In this document: positions 24,627 to 34,792 of the stretch, in pieces | How the letters are laid out: each line of letters opens with the position of its first letter | Position numbering within the stretch: position 1 is the first letter of the stretch | From: Mesorhizobium sp. SARCC-RB16n | Lineage (GTDB): Bacteria > Pseudomonadota > Alphaproteobacteria > Rhizobiales > Rhizobiaceae | Assembly: GCF_008520305.1 (NCBI RefSeq) | Contig: NZ_ML703269.1 | Coordinates: 62,001 to 126,000, forward strand | Length of the DNA stretch: 64,000 nucleotides | Reading direction: 5' to 3' | The notes under the pieces: model-generated | What the model saw: the letters and a program-made list of their open reading frames with translations, nothing else | Database searches by the model: none | Told to the model about the DNA's origin: nothing | Position numbers and translations under genes: made by a program

Positions 24627-27077
24627 CTACATCCTCGTCCGTTCCGCCTTCGGATCATACATCGGCTTCAGCGACGCCTCAGCCGCAAACCGCTCGCCGG
24701 CGATTTCGATCTCGTAGGTCGAGGCCAGCACATCTGCCTCGCTCTGTCCCTGGCAAGGCACATAGCCCAGCCCGATCGCGCCGCCGAGATGGTGCCCATA
24801 GTTGCCCGAAGTGATCGGACCAACGATCTTGCCGTCGCGCAGGATTGCCTCGTTGTGGAAGAGCAATGGCTGCGGATCCTTCAAGCGGAATTGGACCAGA
24901 CGGCGGTTCAATCCGGCTTCCTTCTTCTTCAGTACGGCATCGCGGCCGATGAAATCCCCCTTGCCCGTCTTCACTGCGAAGCCGAGGCCAGCTTCCAGCA
25001 CGTTGTCCTCATCTGTGATGTCATGGCCGAAATGGCGGAAGGCCTTTTCGATGCGGCAGGAATCCAGTGTGTGCAGACCGCAAAGTTTCAGGCCGACATC
25101 GGCGCCGGCCTCTGCGATGGCCTCGAAGACGTGCGCCGCCTGGTCGGTCGAGACATAAAGCTCCCAGCCGAGTTCGCCGACATAGGTGACGCGGTGGGCC
25201 CGGGCGAGGCCCATGCCGATCTCGATTTCCTGGAATGTGCCGAACGGATTGTTCTCGTTGGAGAAGTCGTTGGGGCTGACCTTCTGGATCAGTTTTCGTG
25301 CATCCGGGCCCATCAGGCAAAGCACGCTTTCAGCTGCGGTTACGTCCGTGATGACGACGAACTGCTCGCCGACATGCCGGCGCAGCCAGGCCAGGTCGCG
25401 CTGCAGCGTGGCGCCCGGCACGACGAGAAAGTAGGCGGTCTCCGAAAGCCGGGAGACGGTTAGGTCGCTTTCGATGCCGCCGCGCTGGTTGAGCATTTGC
25501 GTGTAGACGATCTTGCCCGGCGCCACGTCCATATCGTTGGCGCAGAGCCTTTGCAGGAAGGCGCAGGCGTCGCGGCCCTCGACACGGATCTTGCCGAACG
25601 AGGTCATGTCGAACAGGCCGACCTTGTTGCGGACGGCCAGATGCTCGTCCCGCTGGTTGTCGAACCAGTTCTGCCGCTTCCAGGAATAGCGGTATTCACG
25701 CTCCTGGCCTTCGCGCGCGAACCAGTTGGCGCGCTCCCAGCCGGCGACTTCGCCGAACACGGCGCCACGCGCCTTCAGATGTTCGTGCAGGGGCGAGCGG
25801 CGAACGCCCCGCGAGGTTGCCATCTGGCGATAGGGGAAGTGGTCGGCATAGAGCAGGCCGAGCGTTTCGGAAACGCGCTCCTTGAGATAGCGGCGGTTCT
25901 TCTGGAACGGCTGGGTGCGGCGGATGTCGACTTCCCAGAGGTCGAACGGCGCTTCGCCATCGTTGATCCACTGCGCCAGCGCCATGCCGGCGCCGCCGGA
26001 CGAGACGATACCGATCGAATTGTAGCCCGTCGCCATCCAATAACCGCGCAGCTCCGGGGCCTCGCCAAGATAGTAGCGGTCGTCGGGGGTGAAACTTTCG
26101 GGTCCGTTGAAGAAAGTGTGGATGCCGGCGGTGGCCAGCATCGGCATGCGGTTGACGCCCATTTCGAGGATTGGCTCGAAATGGTCCATGTCCTCCGGCA
26201 ACTGGTCGAAGCAGAAATCCTCGCGGATGCCGTCCATGCCCCATGGTTTGGCCACCGGTTCGAAGGCACCGAGCATCATCTTGCCGGCGTCTTCCTTGTA
26301 GTAGGCGCATTCGTCCGGCACGCGCAGCACAGGCAGGCGGCCGAGGCCGGGGATCGGCTCGGTGACGAGATAGAAATGCTCGCAAGCGTGCAGCGGGATG
26401 TTCACGCCGGTCTGTGCGCCGAGGTCGCGCGCCCACATGCCGGCGCAGTTGATGACGATGTCGGCCTCGATCGTGCCTTGGCCTTCTCCTTGCGCCCAGG
26501 ACACGCCGGAGACGCGGCCATTTTTCGTATGGACCTTTGTGACCTTCACATTCTCGACGATGGTGGCACCACGCTGGCGCGCACCCTTGGCCAATGCCAT
26601 GGCGATGTTGGCGGGATCACACTGGCCGTCGAGCGGCAGGTGCACGGCGCCGACCACATCCGAAACGTTCAGATGCGGATACATCTCTTTGACTTCGTTG
26701 GGCGAAATCTCGCGCACATCGACGTCGAAGGCGCGGGCGAGCGAGGCCTGCCTGTAGATCTCGTGCTTGCGCTCTTCGGTCAGCGCGACGGTGATCGAGC
26801 CGACCTGGCGCACGCCAGTGCCGACTTCGGTCTCGGCTTCCAGCTTGACGTACAGGTCGGCCGAATATTTCGCCAGCCGTGTCATGTTCTGCGAACCGCG
26901 CAGCTGGCCGATCAGCCCGGCGGCATGCCATGTTGTGCCCGAGGTCAGCTGCTTGCGCTCCAAAAGCACGATGTCGGTCCAGCCGAGTTTGGCCAGGTGA
27001 TAAGCGACCGAGCAGCCGGAGACGCCGCCGCCGATGATGACGGCCCGCGCTTTGGTGGGAATGGTCCTGGCGGTCAT
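24627..27077 (-). CDS. Dimethylglycine dehydrogenase-like flavoprotein with GcvT domain (copy 1)
   Basis: An 816-residue fusion. An N-terminal FAD-binding DAO domain ([23 protein letters not shown]) has GTTWHAAGL with H51, equivalent to the His that binds FAD covalently in mammalian DMGDH. A middle FAO_M-type domain follows, then GcvT and GcvT_C domains from about 440 that bind tetrahydrofolate ([32 protein letters not shown]). The family demethylates dimethylglycine or sarcosine and passes the C1 unit to THF. It is the last gene of the overlapping minus-strand operon, with a four-base overlap to the aminotransferase gene. The exact N-methyl substrate is not determined. Confidence 0.85.
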   Translation of the reverse strand: MTARTIPTKARAVIIGGGVSGCSVAYHLAKLGWTDIVLLERKQLTSGTTWHAAGLIGQLRGSQNMTRLAKYSADLYVKLEAETEVGTGVRQVGSITVALTEERKHEIYRQASLARAFDVDVREISPNEVKEMYPHLNVSDVVGAVHLPLDGQCDPANIAMALAKGARQRGATIVENVKVTKVHTKNGRVSGVSWAQGEGQGTIEADIVINCAGMWARDLGAQTGVNIPLHACEHFYLVTEPIPGLGRLPVLRVPDECAYYKEDAGKMMLGAFEPVAKPWGMDGIREDFCFDQLPEDMDHFEPILEMGVNRMPMLATAGIHTFFNGPESFTPDDRYYLGEAPELRGYWMATGYNSIGIVSSGGAGMALAQWINDGEAPFDLWEVDIRRTQPFQKNRRYLKERVSETLGLLYADHFPYRQMATSRGVRRSPLHEHLKARGAVFGEVAGWERANWFAREGQEREYRYSWKRQNWFDNQRDEHLAVRNKVGLFDMTSFGKIRVEGRDACAFLQRLCANDMDVAPGKIVYTQMLNQRGGIESDLTVSRLSETAYFLVVPGATLQRDLAWLRRHVGEQFVVITDVTAAESVLCLMGPDARKLIQKVSPNDFSNENNPFGTFQEIEIGMGLARAHRVTYVGELGWELYVSTDQAAHVFEAIAEAGADVGLKLCGLHTLDSCRIEKAFRHFGHDITDEDNVLEAGLGFAVKTGKGDFIGRDAVLKKKEAGLNRRLVQFRLKDPQPLLFHNEAILRDGKIVGPITSGNYGHHLGGAIGLGYVPCQGQSEADVLASTYEIEIAGERFAAEASLKPMYDPKAERTRM

Positions 27078-28255
27078 GCGGCCTCGCGGCGATAGCTGGA
27101 AACAAAACGGCGCAGCCGGGCGGCTGCTTCCCTAAGCACGGGTTCGGGCTGGCAAAGGCTGATGCGGATATGGCCGGCCGCGGCCTCGCCGAAGCTGGAG
27201 CCGGGCATGACGCCGACCTTCTCCTTGTCGAGGAAGGCGAAGGCGAATTTCTCGTCGTCGGGTTCGATATCCGATATGTCGAGCATGACATACATGCCGC
27301 CTTCGGAGCCGCGCACGGTGACATCGTTCATGCCGCGCACCGCATCCAGCAGGACGGTGCGGCGCGCCGCGTAGCGTTCGGCGATGTCCTTGACGCCATA
27401 GTGCTGCTCCAGCGCTTCGGCGCAAGCGATCGAGATGAAGGCCGGCAGGCCGTAGGTTGTTACCAGGTTGAGGTTGATCAGCAGCGTGATCATCTCCTCG
27501 GGACCGGTCAGCCAACCCATGCGCCAGCCGGTCATGCCGTGGCTCTTGGACATGGAATTGATGACCAGCGTACGCTCGGCCATGCCGGGCAGCGAACGTG
27601 GCGAGATGTGCTCGCCGCCGCCCAGTGTCCAATAGACCTCGTCCGAAAGCAGCCAGAGATCGTGCTCGCGGCAGATTTCGGCCAGCTGTTCCAGCCGCTC
27701 GCGCGAATAGACAGCACCGGTCGGGTTGTTCGGGGTGTTGATCAAGATGGCGCGAGTGTTGGGCTTGAGTGCCGCAAGGATCATGTCGGCGCGGGGTTGG
27801 AAGCCATCCTCGGCTGGTGTCTCGACGACGGTGAAACTGGCACCCGCCGCACTGAAGGTGTTTGGGTAGGTGGCATAGTAGGGGGCGACGACGATGGCGT
27901 GGTCGCCCGGGTCGAGAACAGCTTGCACGGCCGCGTAAAGCGCGGCCTGGCCGCCTGGCGTGGCGATGACCTCTTCCGGCATGGTCTCGACCCCGGTGCA
28001 GGCGCTTGAGGCCGCCGCCATCGCCTTGCGCAGACGCGGCAGGCCGGGCAGCGGCGTGTAATGATGGTTGCTGCCGCGAACTGCCGCGACGCAGGCTTCG
28101 ATCGTTTCCGACGGCGTGTCGAAATCATGGTCGCCGACCGAAAGCATGATGATGTCCTCGCCGGCTTCCTTGCGGTTCCAGGCGGCGAAATGAACCTCCC
28201 AGCCATCCTTGCCCGAAGGCACGATGCCGGTGATGCGCGATGATGGTTTAGGCAT
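27074..28255 (-). CDS. Class I/II pyridoxal-phosphate aminotransferase
   Basis: A 393-residue fold-type I aminotransferase of the aspartate-aminotransferase-like class. [13 protein letters not shown] and [10 protein letters not shown] contact PLP, and the Schiff-base lysine is K237 in [18 protein letters not shown]. The C-terminal Arg in GHIRISLCQ binds the substrate carboxylate. It overlaps both neighbours (four bases with the downstream flavoprotein gene, eight with the upstream methyltransferase gene). In this operon it may transaminate the demethylated amino acid product. The amino acid cannot be named from sequence. Confidence 0.85.
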   Translation of the reverse strand: MPKPSSRITGIVPSGKDGWEVHFAAWNRKEAGEDIIMLSVGDHDFDTPSETIEACVAAVRGSNHHYTPLPGLPRLRKAMAAASSACTGVETMPEEVIATPGGQAALYAAVQAVLDPGDHAIVVAPYYATYPNTFSAAGASFTVVETPAEDGFQPRADMILAALKPNTRAILINTPNNPTGAVYSRERLEQLAEICREHDLWLLSDEVYWTLGGGEHISPRSLPGMAERTLVINSMSKSHGMTGWRMGWLTGPEEMITLLINLNLVTTYGLPAFISIACAEALEQHYGVKDIAERYAARRTVLLDAVRGMNDVTVRGSEGGMYVMLDISDIEPDDEKFAFAFLDKEKVGVMPGSSFGEAAAGHIRISLCQPEPVLREAAARLRRFVSSYRREAA

Positions 28256-29153
28256 GCAAGACTCCCGAGATCGTGTAGCCGTCCTGTTGCAGCCGGTCGC
28301 GCAAGGCGGCGATATGGGCCGGACCGACCTCGCAGCAACCGCCGACTATGTCCGCACCCGCTTCCACCCAGCCGACAGCCTGTTCGGCATAAGCATCTGG
28401 ACCGAGGTCGTGGCGGGCATGCAGTACATCCACCGTGCCGCCATGCTTGAGCGCTTGGGTGGAGGTGAAGCCGTTGGCATAGGCGCCGACCGGGCCACCG
28501 AGCTCGATCAGCTCCGGCAAGGCCGCCGCGATCGCTTCCGGGCGGCAGCAGTTGAGCAGCCGCGCCGCCACCGGCATATCCCCGAGCGCCTCCGCTGCCG
28601 CCGCAATCTTCTCCCCACTGCGCAAGCGCGGCGTGCCGTGATCGGCCAGCGTCCATGACACCCAGACGGGCTTGCCGCTTTCCGATGCGGCGGTGACCGC
28701 CGCGCGCGCTTCCTCCGCCGACGCCATGGTCTCGCACAGGAACAGGTCGACGCCGTCGGCCTGCTCGGCGACGATGCGGCGGTAGATGTCGAGCGCGTCC
28801 TGGTAGGAGATGGTCAGCGCTGGCGCGTAGCTGCCGAAAAGCGGCGACAGGCAGCCGGCGATCGCCGCGTCGCCGGCCTCACCGCGCGCTTGCCTGGCGA
28901 GGTCGATGCCGCGCTTCTGCAACGGCTTGAACAGATCTTCCGCGCCCTCGCGCGCCAGGCGTTCCGGCGTCGCCGAATAGGTGTTTATGGTGATGACGCG
29001 GGCGCCGGCGCGGATGAATTCGGCATGCAGGCCGCGCACGAGGTCCGGCTCGTCGATCAGCACCCTGGCCGACCACAGCGGCGTCGGCTCGGAGTTGCCG
29101 CGCCGGACCAGCTCCTGGCCCATGCCCCCATCGGTGAGGATAACCGGCTTCAT
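28248..29153 (-). CDS. Homocysteine S-methyltransferase-family protein
   Basis: A 301-residue zinc enzyme of the Pfam S-methyl_trans family. The N-terminus ILTDGGMGQELVRRG and the zinc cysteines (C202/C203 in LLNCCRPEA and C273/C274 in GGCCEVGP) are all present. The family moves a methyl group from betaine, S-methylmethionine or a similar donor to homocysteine. Between two DMGDH-like genes, a betaine-type donor yielding dimethylglycine would make a linear pathway. This is inference. The start at 29153 overlaps the stop of the upstream flavoprotein gene by four bases; ten extra upstream codons are open but lie inside that gene. Confidence 0.83.
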   Translation of the reverse strand: MKPVILTDGGMGQELVRRGNSEPTPLWSARVLIDEPDLVRGLHAEFIRAGARVITINTYSATPERLAREGAEDLFKPLQKRGIDLARQARGEAGDAAIAGCLSPLFGSYAPALTISYQDALDIYRRIVAEQADGVDLFLCETMASAEEARAAVTAASESGKPVWVSWTLADHGTPRLRSGEKIAAAAEALGDMPVAARLLNCCRPEAIAAALPELIELGGPVGAYANGFTSTQALKHGGTVDVLHARHDLGPDAYAEQAVGWVEAGADIVGGCCEVGPAHIAALRDRLQQDGYTISGVLHA

Positions 29154-31603
29154 GCTCGCAGCCTTTCGTTCCTGGGATCCCATAAGGGCTCGTCCTGCTG
29201 CACGACCGCCTTGAAGCGGTCGCCGAAGATCTCGACCTCGATGGCGGTGCCGGGCTCGGTCAGGTCGGCGCGCAGCATGCCGAGCGCGATCGATTTGTCG
29301 ATGCGATGGCCCCAGCCTCCCGATGTCGTCTCACCGACGATCTGGCCGTCATGCCACAGCGTCGACATGTAAGGTGCGTCGCAGTCGCCGGGATTTTCGA
29401 CCACCAGCGTGACGAAACGCTTCTTCACGCCTTGCTGTTTCTCGTTCTGGAGCGCCGTCTTGCCACGAAAGTCGGGCTTTTCCCATTTGACGAAGCGCTC
29501 GAGCCCGCCCTGCAGGATCGAGTAGTCCGTCGACAGGTCGCCCTTCCAGGTGCGGTAGCCTTTTTCCAGGCGCAGCGAATCCAGCGCGTACATGCCGAAC
29601 GGCCTCAGCCCGTGATTCTGCCCGGCGGCGCAGATCGCATCGAAGATCGCGGCGGTGTCGTCGACCCTGGTGTGGATCTCCCAGCCGAGCTCGCCGGCGA
29701 AGGACACGCGGACCAGCTTGGCCCAACGGCCCGCAATCCGGGTCTCCTGATGCGTCAGCCACGGCAAGGCCAGGTCGGCCTCACAGACATCGGCAAGAAT
29801 CTTTCGCGAATTGGGACCAGCGAGGATCTGCGTGGAGAATTCCTCTGTCCGGTCGATCAGCTTGAACTCTGCATTCCCGGGCATGTGCGACTTCAGCCAT
29901 TCGAAGTCATGCCATTGCGCCACCGCCGCGGTAATCAGCGTCATGGACTCCTCGCCATGCCGCACCACCGACATTTCGGTGACGATGCGGCCCTTGTCGT
30001 CGGAGAAATAGACGAGGCCGATGCGGCCGGGCTTCGGCACCAGGCCGGTCACCTGCCGGCTCAACCATTCGGCGGCCCCAGGGCCCTCGAGGTTGAAGCG
30101 CGAGAAGCCGGGCAGGTCGAGGATGCCGGCGGCGTCGCGCACGGCCAGGCACTCTTCGCGGACGCGCTGCTGCCAGGGCCCGTCGCGGCGGAAGGTCAGC
30201 GTGGCTTCCTCGGAGATGTCGTCGCCGTCCTGCGCGTACCAGGTGGCGCGTTCCCAGCCATTATAGGCATCGAAGCGGGCGCCGAAGGCCTTGATGCGAT
30301 CGTGGATCGGCGACAGTTTCCTGTCACGCCCTTCCGGCCAGGCGTGACGCGGGAACTGGATGGCGTATTCATTGCCATAGATTTCCATGCCCTTGGCGAC
30401 GCAATAGTCCGGCGCGGAAGCAAAGGAGGTGAAGCGGCGCGGGTCGCAGGACCACATGTCCCATTCGGTCTGGCCTTGTGTCACCCATTCGGCCAGCACC
30501 TTGCCGGCGCCGCCGCCCTGGGCGATGCCGAAGGTGAAGACGCAAGCCTCGAAGGCATTGGGAACGCCGGGCATCGGCCCGATCAGCGGATTGCCGTCCG
30601 GCGCATAGGGGATTGGGCCGTTGATGACCTTGGACAGGCCGGCAGTGCCGAGGATCGGGACGCGGGCGACCGCATCGGCCAGATAGTGCTCCAACCGGTC
30701 GAGATCGTCGGGGAAGAGCTGGAAGGAAAAGTCGTCCGGCATGGGATCGTTGTGGGTTGCCCAATGCGCGCGGCAATTGCGCTCATAGGGGCCAAGATTC
30801 ATGCCGGCCTTTTCCTGGCGCAAATAATATGAAGTGTCGACGTCGCGCAGCAGCGGCAGCTTCTTGCCCTGTTCCTTCGACCATGCGGCGAGTTCGGGGA
30901 TTTCCTCGAACAATATGTATTGGTGGCTCATCACCATCATCGGCACTTCGCGGCCGAACATCTTGCCGACTTCGGCGGCACGGTAGCCGGCTGCATTGAC
31001 GACGATCTCGCAGCGGATCTCGCCTTGCGCTGTTACGACCACCCACTCGTCGTTCTCGCGGCGCACGCCGGTAACGGGGCAGAAGCGGATAATCCTGGCA
31101 CCCATGTCGCGCGCGCCCTTGGCCAGCGCCTGCGTCAGCTGCGCAGGATCGATGTCGCCGTCGCTCGGATCGTAGAGCGCGCCCTTCAACTCATGCGTTT
31201 CGAGGAAGGGGTAACGGCTCTTGATCTCGTCGAGACCGACCACGTCTATGTCCATGCCTTGGTAGCGGCCCATGCCCTTGGCACGCTGGAATTCCTGCAT
31301 GCGCTCCTTTGTGTGGGCGAGCCTGAGCGAGCCGGTGACATGGTAGTTCATGGGATAGTCGACTGCGTCGGCGAGCCCACGATAGAGCTCGGTCGAATAG
31401 CGCTGCATGTTCATCAGCGACCAGGAGGAGGAGAAGGTCGGCACATTGCCGGCCGCATGCCAGGTCGAGCCCGAGGTCAGCTCGTTCTTTTCCAGGAGCA
31501 CGCAGTCGGTCCAGCCGGCCTTGGCCAGATGATAAAGCGAAGAGGTGCCGACCACGCCACCTCCGATGATCACCACGCGCGCCGTGCTCGGCAAACCCGC
31601 CAT
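29150..31603 (-). CDS. Dimethylglycine dehydrogenase-like flavoprotein with GcvT domain (copy 2)
   Basis: An 817-residue protein with the same architecture as the product of 24627-27077: FAD Rossmann segment RVVIIGGGVVGTSSLYHLAKAG, the covalent-flavin site GSTWHAAG (H49), a middle domain, and GcvT/GcvT_C domains from about 430 (SFAGELGWEIHTRV, YALDSLRLEKGYRTWKGDL). Copies 1 and 2 differ through most of the substrate domain, so they probably act on different N-methyl compounds or successive intermediates. It is the first structural gene of the operon. An XRE-cupin regulator gene is immediately upstream on the same strand. Confidence 0.85.
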   Translation of the reverse strand: MAGLPSTARVVIIGGGVVGTSSLYHLAKAGWTDCVLLEKNELTSGSTWHAAGNVPTFSSSWSLMNMQRYSTELYRGLADAVDYPMNYHVTGSLRLAHTKERMQEFQRAKGMGRYQGMDIDVVGLDEIKSRYPFLETHELKGALYDPSDGDIDPAQLTQALAKGARDMGARIIRFCPVTGVRRENDEWVVVTAQGEIRCEIVVNAAGYRAAEVGKMFGREVPMMVMSHQYILFEEIPELAAWSKEQGKKLPLLRDVDTSYYLRQEKAGMNLGPYERNCRAHWATHNDPMPDDFSFQLFPDDLDRLEHYLADAVARVPILGTAGLSKVINGPIPYAPDGNPLIGPMPGVPNAFEACVFTFGIAQGGGAGKVLAEWVTQGQTEWDMWSCDPRRFTSFASAPDYCVAKGMEIYGNEYAIQFPRHAWPEGRDRKLSPIHDRIKAFGARFDAYNGWERATWYAQDGDDISEEATLTFRRDGPWQQRVREECLAVRDAAGILDLPGFSRFNLEGPGAAEWLSRQVTGLVPKPGRIGLVYFSDDKGRIVTEMSVVRHGEESMTLITAAVAQWHDFEWLKSHMPGNAEFKLIDRTEEFSTQILAGPNSRKILADVCEADLALPWLTHQETRIAGRWAKLVRVSFAGELGWEIHTRVDDTAAIFDAICAAGQNHGLRPFGMYALDSLRLEKGYRTWKGDLSTDYSILQGGLERFVKWEKPDFRGKTALQNEKQQGVKKRFVTLVVENPGDCDAPYMSTLWHDGQIVGETTSGGWGHRIDKSIALGMLRADLTEPGTAIEVEIFGDRFKAVVQQDEPLWDPRNERLRA

Positions 31604-31640
31604 GTTCTTCTCCCAACCTTCACGCGCGTTGCGCTTCTAT

Positions 31641-31690
31641 TTTTGTTTTGTCGTTATCCCAAAACCGCCGCAGGGTTTTGGCCAACATGC
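31641..31690. repeat. Rhizobial intergenic palindromic repeat between regulator and operon
   Basis: CCAAAACC (31659-31666) and GGTTTTGG (31674-31681) form a stem in the 89-base gap between the XRE-cupin gene and the flavoprotein operon. The flanking TTTTGTTTTGTCGTT and AACATGCG match the element at 55455-55512, so this is a dispersed repeat family. It could act as an RNA stem separating the regulator transcript from the operon. Confidence 0.6.
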
Positions 31691-31692
31691 GT

Positions 31693-32289
31693 TCAATAGA
31701 CCGGTGGCGAAACCACCCAAATGACAACCGCCGGCTCGGTGCCGGGATTGCGCCAGCGGTACGGCTTGCCTTCGAAGCGGAAGGAGTCGCCTTCGCTAAG
31801 GTGGTGCCAGACCCCGGCTATTTCGATGTCGAACTGCCCGGATACGATGTATCCGGCCTCCTCGGTCGGCCGGCGGGCCTCGTTCCTCAACTCCGCGCCC
31901 GGCGCGAAGACCGACCGCACCATCTCGAAGCTACCACCGAGGTCCGGTGAGAGAAGCTCCTCCACGAGGCCGGATTCGCTGGTGCCAAGCGTGCGGCGCT
32001 TGCCGGCGCGCACCACCACGCCGCGCTCGCTTTCCACGGGCACCTCATGGCTGAAAAACAGGCTGATCGGCACGCCGAACAATTCGGCGAAGGCCCGTAG
32101 ATCACTAAGTGATGGCGTCGACAAGCCGCGCTCGACCTGGCTGACCCAGCCGACCGAACGGCCGAGTTTCAGCGCGATCTCGGCCAACGTCAGCCCGCGC
32201 ACCCGGCGCAGGGCCCTGATATCGCCGGCCAGCACGCGTTCGTCAGGTCCCTGTAATGTTCGTGCGGTAGGGGAGGCCAAAGCGCTCAC
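31693..32289 (-). CDS. XRE-family regulator with C-terminal cupin domain
   Basis: A 198-residue repressor-type protein. An HTH_XRE domain (about 20-80) contains IRALRRVRGLTLAEIALKLGRSVGWVSQVERGLSTPSLSDLRAF. A cupin sensor domain (about 120-190) includes EEAGYIVSGQFDIEIAGVWHHLSEGDSFRFEGKPYRWRNPGTEPA. This class (PuuR/HipB-cupin-like) senses small polar ligands such as amines. It starts at GTG 32289; no in-frame ATG or clear ribosome site was seen. It lies just upstream of the flavoprotein operon, and TTCATGA-type repeats lie in its promoter. It most likely controls the operon and itself. Confidence 0.87.
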   Translation of the reverse strand: MSALASPTARTLQGPDERVLAGDIRALRRVRGLTLAEIALKLGRSVGWVSQVERGLSTPSLSDLRAFAELFGVPISLFFSHEVPVESERGVVVRAGKRRTLGTSESGLVEELLSPDLGGSFEMVRSVFAPGAELRNEARRPTEEAGYIVSGQFDIEIAGVWHHLSEGDSFRFEGKPYRWRNPGTEPAVVIWVVSPPVY

Positions 32290-32340
32290 TTCATGAAAAA
32301 TTGCAGTCGAATTTCATGAGAAATGAAGCTCATGAAAAAA
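32290..32340. promoter_or_regulatory. TTCATGA repeats, probable XRE-cupin operator region
   Basis: In the gap between the XRE-cupin gene and the divergent nitroreductase gene, TCATGA-type elements occur at about 32290-32297, 32313-32320 and 32330-32336. The middle one lies in TTCATGAGAAATGAA, an inverted repeat. The AT-rich, symmetric arrangement right at the regulator start suggests autoregulation and a shared operator for the divergent gene. Confidence 0.5.
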
Positions 32341-32460
32341 TCAAGTAGATTTTCACCGATGCTCAAGATTTGCTTGCAGGATTTTGAAGGTTCATGCAAA
32401 GGCTCCGCCGCGAGCGGCGAGTGGGGACGTCCGATCGAGAACATGGCTAAGGGACGGCCC

Positions 32461-33165
32461 ATGCTGGAAAAGAAGGCTCGAATCGCGGTTGATGCCGAGA
32501 TCGTCGACGACGCGATCATGTCGCGCCGTTCAGTGCGCGCATTTCTGCCCGACATGATCGACGACGAGACGATCCGTGACATACTGACTGTTGCGGCACG
32601 CGCTCCCTCCGGCACCAATATGCAGCCGTGGCGGGTCTACGTCACCAAGGGCGGGACCAAGCAACGGATCACGGATGCCATCATGAATTCCGGCATCCGC
32701 GCGGAGAAAGCCGACTGGGACGAATATCGCTATTATCCGACCCAGTTCTTCGAGCCTTATCTCACCCGCCGCCGTGCCAACGGGTTCGGCCTCTACGGCG
32801 CACTCGGCATAGGCCGCCGGGAAGTCGACAAGATGCGTGCCCAGCATGACCGCAACTTCGTCTTCTTCGACGCACCGGTCGGCATGATCTTCACCATCGA
32901 CCGCCGGCTCAACCAGGGTTCGTGGATCGACTACGGCATGTTCCTGCAAAACATCATGGTCGCGGCGCGGGGCAGGGGTTTGCATACCTGTCCGCAAGCG
33001 GCCTTTGCGCCCTATCACCGGCAGATCCGACCGGTGCTCGGCATTCCCGACGAGGAGATCGTCGTTTGCGGCATGGCGCTCGGCTATGAAGACACTTCCA
33101 AGCCCGAGAACGCCTTCCGCACCGATCGTGAGCCGCTCGAGGAATGGGTGACGTTCAGCGAATAG
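32461..33165 (+). CDS. Nitroreductase-family FMN oxidoreductase
   Basis: A 234-residue nitroreductase-fold protein. MSRRSVRAFLPDMIDDETIRDIL and AARAPSGTNMQPWRVYVT carry the FMN phosphate-binding residues, and a C-terminal VVCGMALGYEDTSKPENAFRTDREPLEEWV closes the domain. It would use NAD(P)H and FMN to reduce a nitro or quinone-like compound, or perform an iodotyrosine-deiodinase-like or flavin-cleaving reaction. The start at 32461 has AAGGGA six bases upstream; in-frame ATGs at 32323 and 32443 have weaker sites. It is divergent from the XRE-cupin gene, so coregulation is possible. Confidence 0.83.
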   Translation: MLEKKARIAVDAEIVDDAIMSRRSVRAFLPDMIDDETIRDILTVAARAPSGTNMQPWRVYVTKGGTKQRITDAIMNSGIRAEKADWDEYRYYPTQFFEPYLTRRRANGFGLYGALGIGRREVDKMRAQHDRNFVFFDAPVGMIFTIDRRLNQGSWIDYGMFLQNIMVAARGRGLHTCPQAAFAPYHRQIRPVLGIPDEEIVVCGMALGYEDTSKPENAFRTDREPLEEWVTFSE

Positions 33166-33186
33166 GTTTCGTCCGGCGCAGGTCCG

Positions 33187-34629
33187 CTATTCCGTGTTCA
33201 TGTGTGCGCCGTGGCCGCTGACATGGGCGCCGTCCTGCGGCGTCAGCTTGAGATAGGCGAACAGCGCGCAAAGCGTGATGACGCCTTCGATCACGAACAG
33301 GATCCGGAAGTTGCTGGCGACGGCCGGCCCGCCGCCGGCGAGAAACGACAGCATCGCCGCCGCCAGGCCGACGCTTATCGCGACCGCCAGCTGCCAGAGG
33401 ATGTAGTAGAGCGCGCTGAAGCGGGCGAGCTGTTCGGGCGCGATATCGGAATAGGCGAGGTTGCCGGTCGAAGCCCATTGCACCGAGCGAAAGACGCCAA
33501 AGACGAAGATGTAGGTGAGCGTGATCCAGACCGGGGTCGTTGCTTGCGTCAAGGCGAAGCCCGCGACCATGGCGGCGACCACGGGCGTGTTGAAGACCAG
33601 CACGCGGCGAAACCCGAAACGGTTGAGAATGCGTGGCATGAAGACACGCATACCGACCGACCCGACCGCCGCCACGAAGGTCAGCGATCCCGCCTGCACC
33701 GCGCTCATGCCGAAGCCGAGCTGAAACATCAGCGGCAGCAGGAAGACGACGGAGCTGAGACCGATCGTGTCGAGGCCGCCGCCGGTAAGGAAAGAGATGC
33801 GGAAGGTGCGGATACGCAGGAGCTTGAGATCGAGCAGGGGATTGGGCACGCGCAGGCAATAGAAGGAGGCGGCCGTCAGGACGGTGAGCGCCAGCGCAAG
33901 CTCGGCCGCGATCATGCTGCCGGCGGCGTCTTTCGCCGCAAGGGAGTCCATACCGAAGACCAGCAGAACCATGCCGCCGCCGACCAGCACAAAGCCTGGA
34001 AAATCGAACCGCGTGCGCACGGGCTTGGTCATTGTCGGGAACAGCGAGGCGGCAAGGACTGCCGCCGCGAGCGCGAACGGCACGTTGATGAAGAAGATCC
34101 AGCGCCAGGAGATATAGGTGGTCAGCGCGCCGCCGACGAGCGGACCGACCAGCGGCCCGGACTGCCCGGCCAGAGAGATATACATGTTGATCTTCAAGGT
34201 CCGGCTGCGCGGGAAGGTCGACAGGATGACGACTTGGCCCAGCGTGCCCATCAGCGCGCCGCCGAAGCCCTGCAGCGCGCGGGCGCCGACCAGCATCCAG
34301 ATGTTATCAGACAGCCCGCACAGGGCCGATGAGGCGGCAAACACCAGCAAGGCAAAGCAATAGACGTTGCGCAGGCCGAAACGGTCGGCCGCCCAGCCGC
34401 CGAGCGGCATCGAGATGATCAGGCTGGCGACGTAGACGGTGATCAGCAGGCCGAGCTGGCTTGGCGGCCGGCCAAGGCTTTCGCTGATGCCTGGCAGCGC
34501 CGTCACCACGACATTTTGGTCGAGGCTGGTCATGAACACGCCGCAGGCGACCGTCAGCGGCAGCAGGAGCATGGCTCTGGCCGGCACATCGGCGCGATCG
34601 GCGGCGCCGGCGGATAGTTCAGCAGTCAT
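33187..34629 (-). CDS. MFS drug:H+ antiporter, DHA2 (EmrB/QacA-like)
   Basis: A 480-residue protein with about 13 to 14 transmembrane segments. Motif D1-like TSLDQNVVVTALPGISESLG in helix 1, motif A GGWAADRFGLRNVY, and motif C GQSGPLVGPLVGG (antiporter signature) are present. It probably exports a toxic compound. The short C-terminal cytosolic tail is His/Gly rich (GAHVSGHGAHMNTE). The start at 34629 gives the normal N-terminus. It lies between the nitroreductase gene (convergent) and soxG (same strand, 163 bases upstream), with no clear functional link to either. Confidence 0.88.
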   Translation of the reverse strand: MTAELSAGAADRADVPARAMLLLPLTVACGVFMTSLDQNVVVTALPGISESLGRPPSQLGLLITVYVASLIISMPLGGWAADRFGLRNVYCFALLVFAASSALCGLSDNIWMLVGARALQGFGGALMGTLGQVVILSTFPRSRTLKINMYISLAGQSGPLVGPLVGGALTTYISWRWIFFINVPFALAAAVLAASLFPTMTKPVRTRFDFPGFVLVGGGMVLLVFGMDSLAAKDAAGSMIAAELALALTVLTAASFYCLRVPNPLLDLKLLRIRTFRISFLTGGGLDTIGLSSVVFLLPLMFQLGFGMSAVQAGSLTFVAAVGSVGMRVFMPRILNRFGFRRVLVFNTPVVAAMVAGFALTQATTPVWITLTYIFVFGVFRSVQWASTGNLAYSDIAPEQLARFSALYYILWQLAVAISVGLAAAMLSFLAGGGPAVASNFRILFVIEGVITLCALFAYLKLTPQDGAHVSGHGAHMNTE

Positions 34630-34792
34630 GGGGATGTTCGAACCAAATATGCCGACTCTGAGACGGGGTTTTCATACCCCTTGGACCGCTTGGGCGGCCA
34701 CGTTTTCCATCATGGGCGCCCGCGGCAGGATTCTCTAGCGGCAGAACCGGCCGGCATTGAGGCCAGAGGCAGCGCCTCCATGACCACGCCGC

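Noticed and set aside
25497-27095. 532-codon plus-strand open frame
   Set aside because: Antisense of the DMGDH-like gene at 24627-27077. The composition is typical of a shadow and no family is recognisable.
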